From an uncultured Alphaproteobacteria bacterium (lineage in GTDB: Bacteria; Pseudomonadota; Alphaproteobacteria; Caulobacterales; Parvularculaceae), in the NCBI GenBank assembly GCA_938003575.1, contig CALKYG010000252.1, forward strand, positions 1 through 9,181: DNA of 9,181 nucleotides, written 5' to 3'. The translations under genes and the position numbers were made by a program. The notes below the pieces were generated by a model that searched no databases, was not told the origin of the DNA, and saw only the letters and a list, made by a program, of their open reading frames with translations. Shown here piece by piece: positions 6,723 through 9,181 of the stretch (position 1 is the first letter of the stretch; each line of letters opens with the position of its first letter).

Positions 6723-7430
6723 TTATTGTCCTGCCAGATCCTTCGGCTGGATGAACTCCACTTCGATTGTAAACGAAATGTCATCGCCAACCATAGGCGT
6801 GTACAGGTCCACGCCGAAATCCGAGCGCTTGATCATCCCCTTGGCGGAGAAACCGATCTTGTAGGCTTTCGCAAAATCGTCGTCCGCCGCCTTGTTGATT
6901 TTCACATCGAATGCGACCGGCTTAGTCACGCCCTTGATTGTCAGATCGCCAATCAAGCGAGCAGCGTCCGACCCCGTGACTTCGAGCGACGTGCTCGCGA
7001 ATGATATTGTCGGGAACTTTTCGACCTCGAAGAAGTCCGGCGACCGCAAATGGTCGTCAAGCTCGGCGACGCCTGTATCAATTGAAGCCGCGTCGATCGA
7101 GGCGGCGATGCTGGACTGCGCCGGGTCCTCAGAATTCCAGTTGAGGTCCGCCGTCCAGGATCCCCAGCGAGCGATCGGGTTTGAGTATCCCATGTGATTA
7201 TACGAGAATGCGATATAGGAATGTCCCGGATCGTTCTTATAGACGCCGGTGGGAGCCGCGGATGCGTCAAAACCCGGCTCAGCTGCGGACTCGGCTTTTT
7301 CCGCCGCTTCAGACACGCTCACTTGCGCCGCAGCATTGTCCTGAGTTTGCTGAGGGGTCGACCCTTCCTTCTTTGCGCACGCCATGATCAGAAGAGCGGT
7401 TCCGGCGATTAGCATATATTTGGCGGACAT
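6723..7430 (-). CDS. YceI-family lipoprotein
   Basis: A 235-residue YceI-domain protein. YceI proteins form a lipocalin-like beta barrel that binds polyisoprenoid or other hydrophobic ligands in the periplasm. The N-terminus is a lipoprotein signal ending in LLIMAC, with Cys18 as the lipid-bearing residue; Ala19 at +2 suggests outer-membrane sorting. A low-complexity Ala/Glu/Gln linker (about 20-60) leads to the barrel (about 61-229), recognised by DPGHSYIAFSYNHMGYS (67-83), LDDHLRSPDFFEVEKFPTIS (124-143), GDLTIKGVTKPV (161-172), KGMIKRSDFG (197-206) and VGDDISFTIEVEF (214-226). ATG 7430 is preceded by AGAGGG (7435-7440) at a spacing of four. It lies 76 bp after the nitroreductase gene on the same strand, so it may belong to that transcript. 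The ligand is unknown. Many YceI proteins have a plain cleavable signal peptide, so the lipobox and linker are a variation on the family. Confidence 0.93.
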   Translation of the reverse strand: MSAKYMLIAGTALLIMACAKKEGSTPQQTQDNAAAQVSVSEAAEKAESAAEPGFDASAAPTGVYKNDPGHSYIAFSYNHMGYSNPIARWGSWTADLNWNSEDPAQSSIAASIDAASIDTGVAELDDHLRSPDFFEVEKFPTISFASTSLEVTGSDAARLIGDLTIKGVTKPVAFDVKINKAADDDFAKAYKIGFSAKGMIKRSDFGVDLYTPMVGDDISFTIEVEFIQPKDLAGQ

Positions 7431-7506
7431 TTGACCCTCTCTCGTTTTCTCATTGTTGCAATGGCGTCTTTTTGCCGACTATCCGGCTCAGGCATTCATA
7501 GTTCCG

Positions 7507-8139
7507 TCAAAACTCACTCACCAGATCCGACATGTTCGGCCGCTGTCTCTCGCGCGGATTTTCGACGGCGGTTCCAAGATACACGAAGCCTGCGATTCTT
7601 TCATCCGTATTCAGTCCAAAGGCGGCGACGACCGCCGGATCATAGGCATACCATTCCGTAATCCACGCGCCAGCGAAACCATATGCGGACGCCGCGAGCA
7701 AGAGGTTGAGGCATACCGCACCTGAGGTGAGCACTTGCTCCCACACCGGCGTCTTGTGACCGGGTGTGGCATGCGAAACGACGCAGATCACGACGGGCGC
7801 GCGCAGAAAGCGTCGACGCTCCGCTTCCGCCCGGTCGGATGGCGCGCCCGGTTCGATCTCAGTGAAACGATTGGCGAGGATTTCACCGGCGCGCACGCGG
7901 CCATCGCCGCGGAATATAATGAACCGGAACGGGTATAGCCTTCTGTGGTCCGGAACACGCGCGGCGATTTCAAGAATGGCGGCGAGCACGCCCTCGTCCG
8001 GACCAGGCGATGTCAGCAAGTCGGCGGAGGTTGACCGGCGCAGCGCCAGAAGTTCGCGGGCCTGGCGGGAAGGATGACAGGGCGCGGTCGGCGCCCCGAA
8101 CTCCGGGGGTGTGACGCGGTCCGCTTTATCAGAAGTCAT
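7507..8139 (-). CDS. YdjA-type FMN nitroreductase family protein
   Basis: A 210-residue nitroreductase-fold flavoprotein, expected to bind FMN as a cytoplasmic homodimer and reduce substrates with NAD(P)H. It matches the YdjA subgroup along its length: RRSTS (34-38, phosphate side of FMN), ARVPDHRRLYPFRF (60-73), HKTPVWEQ (128-135), GFAGAWITEW (154-163) and GFVYLGTAVENP (184-195). Compared with E. coli YdjA, about 183 residues, it has an N-terminal extension of roughly 25 residues. ATG 8139 is chosen because it shares ATGA with the receptor stop and has TGAGGA (8147-8152) seven bases ahead; the frame is open 50 codons further upstream, but that part overlaps the receptor and has no family resemblance. 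The substrate cannot be deduced. Coupling to an outer-membrane transporter suggests a role in processing what is imported, which is inference only. BluB was considered and is less likely. Confidence 0.9.
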   Translation of the reverse strand: MTSDKADRVTPPEFGAPTAPCHPSRQARELLALRRSTSADLLTSPGPDEGVLAAILEIAARVPDHRRLYPFRFIIFRGDGRVRAGEILANRFTEIEPGAPSDRAEAERRRFLRAPVVICVVSHATPGHKTPVWEQVLTSGAVCLNLLLAASAYGFAGAWITEWYAYDPAVVAAFGLNTDERIAGFVYLGTAVENPRERQRPNMSDLVSEF

Positions 8140-9181
8140 GTCTTGATCCTCAGGCCAAATGTCGCAACTCGCCCTTCCCCCGGAAAATAGCGCTCGGTTC
8201 CAAACGCAAAGTCGCCTCGTTCGGCATACAGAACATCGAACAGATTGCGAACGGCGAATGTCGTCGAAACTCGATTGGAAATCGCCCATTCGCCGCGCAG
8301 ATTGAAAATGTCATGCCCAGGATAGACAGTGGAATTCGCGGCATCCATAAAATAGGCGCCGAGATGCAGCCACTCGGCCTCAAGCGACGCCGGCGCTCCT
8401 TCTGGAGCCCAGTGCGCCCGCAGGCCTGCAATCCATCGCGGCGCCGTATCGACGTCGCCGCCAAATGCAATCGACTCGCTCGCCTGCGGAAGGCTTAACA
8501 CCGGACGTGCGAAGCGATAGGAGTGACGGCCGTAGCTGACATTGCCATCGATCCTCAGACCGAACGCAAGCGGCGCGGAGATTTCCGCTTCGCCGCCGAC
8601 ATGCCGTGTGCGGCCCTCATTGACATTGAAGCCGTCAGCATCGCGAAAGAAAAAATTCTTTTTCCGCATGTAATAGCCGGCCGCCTCAAAAGCGAGGACT
8701 CCGACGTCGCCTTTCACGCCCAGCTCGAATGCGTCAATCGTTTCCGGACTCGCCGGATCCATCGTCTGATTTATCTGCAAACGATAAAGATCCGTCGTCT
8801 GCGGCGGCCGGGCGCCGCGCGCATAACTCACGTGAAAGTTGGCGCCGCCGGCGTCGTAGGCGAGCGAGATTTTCGGGCTGACCGTCGTGAATGAATCGGT
8901 GCGATCGTCAGGGCGAAGAAAGCGCCCGACAACCCCGGACGCCGTTCGATTGTCGTACTTATAGCGCGTAAAATCGAGTCGCGCCGCGATGCTCGCCGTC
9001 AATTGCGGCGCTATCCTGTAAGAAATGCTTGTAAAGGGCGATGCGGAGACCGCGGCGACAGCGTAATCGTAATGAAGCCCCTGCGTGTAGGAAAAGACCG
9101 TCGGTATCGACTGATATTCCGTGAGTTCGCCTTCGGAATATTCGAGATCGAGACCGATGATCGCCGACAAGCCGTCATAAT
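8136..9181 (-). CDS. TonB-dependent outer-membrane receptor, C-terminal part (5' end outside window)
   Basis: The last ~348 residues of a TonB-dependent receptor; the frame stays open to the window edge, so the signal peptide, TonB box, plug and early barrel are missing. What remains is barrel: alternating beta-strands such as SISYRIAPQLTASIAARLDF and FHVSYARGARPPQTTDLYRL (near 8830-8780), then SPETIDAFELGVKG, RNLFDVLYAERGDF (near 8249-8207) and the terminal RYFPGEGRVATFGLRI, all typical of this family's C-terminal half. A TTG near 9170 is not the true start. These receptors import iron chelates, cobalamin, copper complexes, sugars or other ligands using energy from TonB; the visible half does not identify the ligand. 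Unusually, the protein ends in Ile-Lys-Thr instead of the Phe or other aromatic residue recognised by the BAM machinery. Its TGA overlaps the nitroreductase ATG. Confidence 0.9.
   Translation of the reverse strand, partial: YDGLSAIIGLDLEYSEGELTEYQSIPTVFSYTQGLHYDYAVAAVSASPFTSISYRIAPQLTASIAARLDFTRYKYDNRTASGVVGRFLRPDDRTDSFTTVSPKISLAYDAGGANFHVSYARGARPPQTTDLYRLQINQTMDPASPETIDAFELGVKGDVGVLAFEAAGYYMRKKNFFFRDADGFNVNEGRTRHVGGEAEISAPLAFGLRIDGNVSYGRHSYRFARPVLSLPQASESIAFGGDVDTAPRWIAGLRAHWAPEGAPASLEAEWLHLGAYFMDAANSTVYPGHDIFNLRGEWAISNRVSTTFAVRNLFDVLYAERGDFAFGTERYFPGEGRVATFGLRIKT

Noticed and set aside
6513..7004. 163-codon plus-strand frame starting in the gap
   Set aside because: More than half of it is antisense to the YceI gene, and the remainder shows no family resemblance.
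7486..7499. GCCG...CGGC inverted repeat in the gap between nitroreductase and YceI genes, as a terminator
   Set aside because: The stem is only four base pairs and no T run follows on the minus strand; on that strand it is followed by A residues.
7507..8139. BluB (5,6-dimethylbenzimidazole synthase), which would suit a cobalamin receptor next door
   Set aside because: The HKTPVWEQ and GFVYLGT blocks and the ARVPDHRRLYPFRF motif match the YdjA subgroup better; the receptor half visible does not point to cobalamin.

Overview
The window looks like chromosomal DNA of an alphaproteobacterium. The sequence is GC-rich by eye. It encodes an ATP12-family F1 chaperone, a protein typical of alphaproteobacteria and mitochondria, next to a RluC-type pseudouridine synthase, CrcB, RarA and a periplasmic DegQ/HtrA protease. 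As far as I recall, this neighbourhood is common in that class. The TonB-dependent receptor hints at Caulobacterales/Hyphomonadales/Parvularculales-like groups, but the order cannot be fixed from this window.

Layout, right to left along the minus strand. (1) 8136-9181: C-terminal half of a TonB-dependent outer-membrane receptor, cut by the window edge, whose stop overlaps the start of a YdjA-type nitroreductase (7507-8139). After 76 bp follows a YceI-domain lipoprotein (6723-7430). (2) 6370-6722: a 353-bp region with no gene I can support, holding the leader of the next gene. (3) 4948-6369: a secreted trypsin-like protease with two PDZ domains (DegQ/HtrA). (4) 4282-4908: a glutathione S-transferase, the only plus-strand gene, convergent with the protease and divergent from rarA. 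(5) 20-4200: a five-gene block, rarA, a sterol-desaturase-family membrane protein, crcB, rluC and atp12, in which every junction is a 4-nt ATGA stop/start overlap.

The five-gene block must be one transcript with probable translational coupling, although its members work in unrelated processes: replication-fork maintenance, membrane lipid oxidation, fluoride export, rRNA modification and ATP synthase assembly. The receptor and nitroreductase form a second coupled pair, probably concerned with uptake and reduction of an unknown ligand.

I found no RNA gene, mobile element, CRISPR array or clear new system. The points most worth a second look are the unbroken run of ATGA junctions, the sterol-desaturase-like gene inside the housekeeping block, and the TonB receptor whose ATGA overlap is incompatible with the usual aromatic last residue of outer-membrane barrels.
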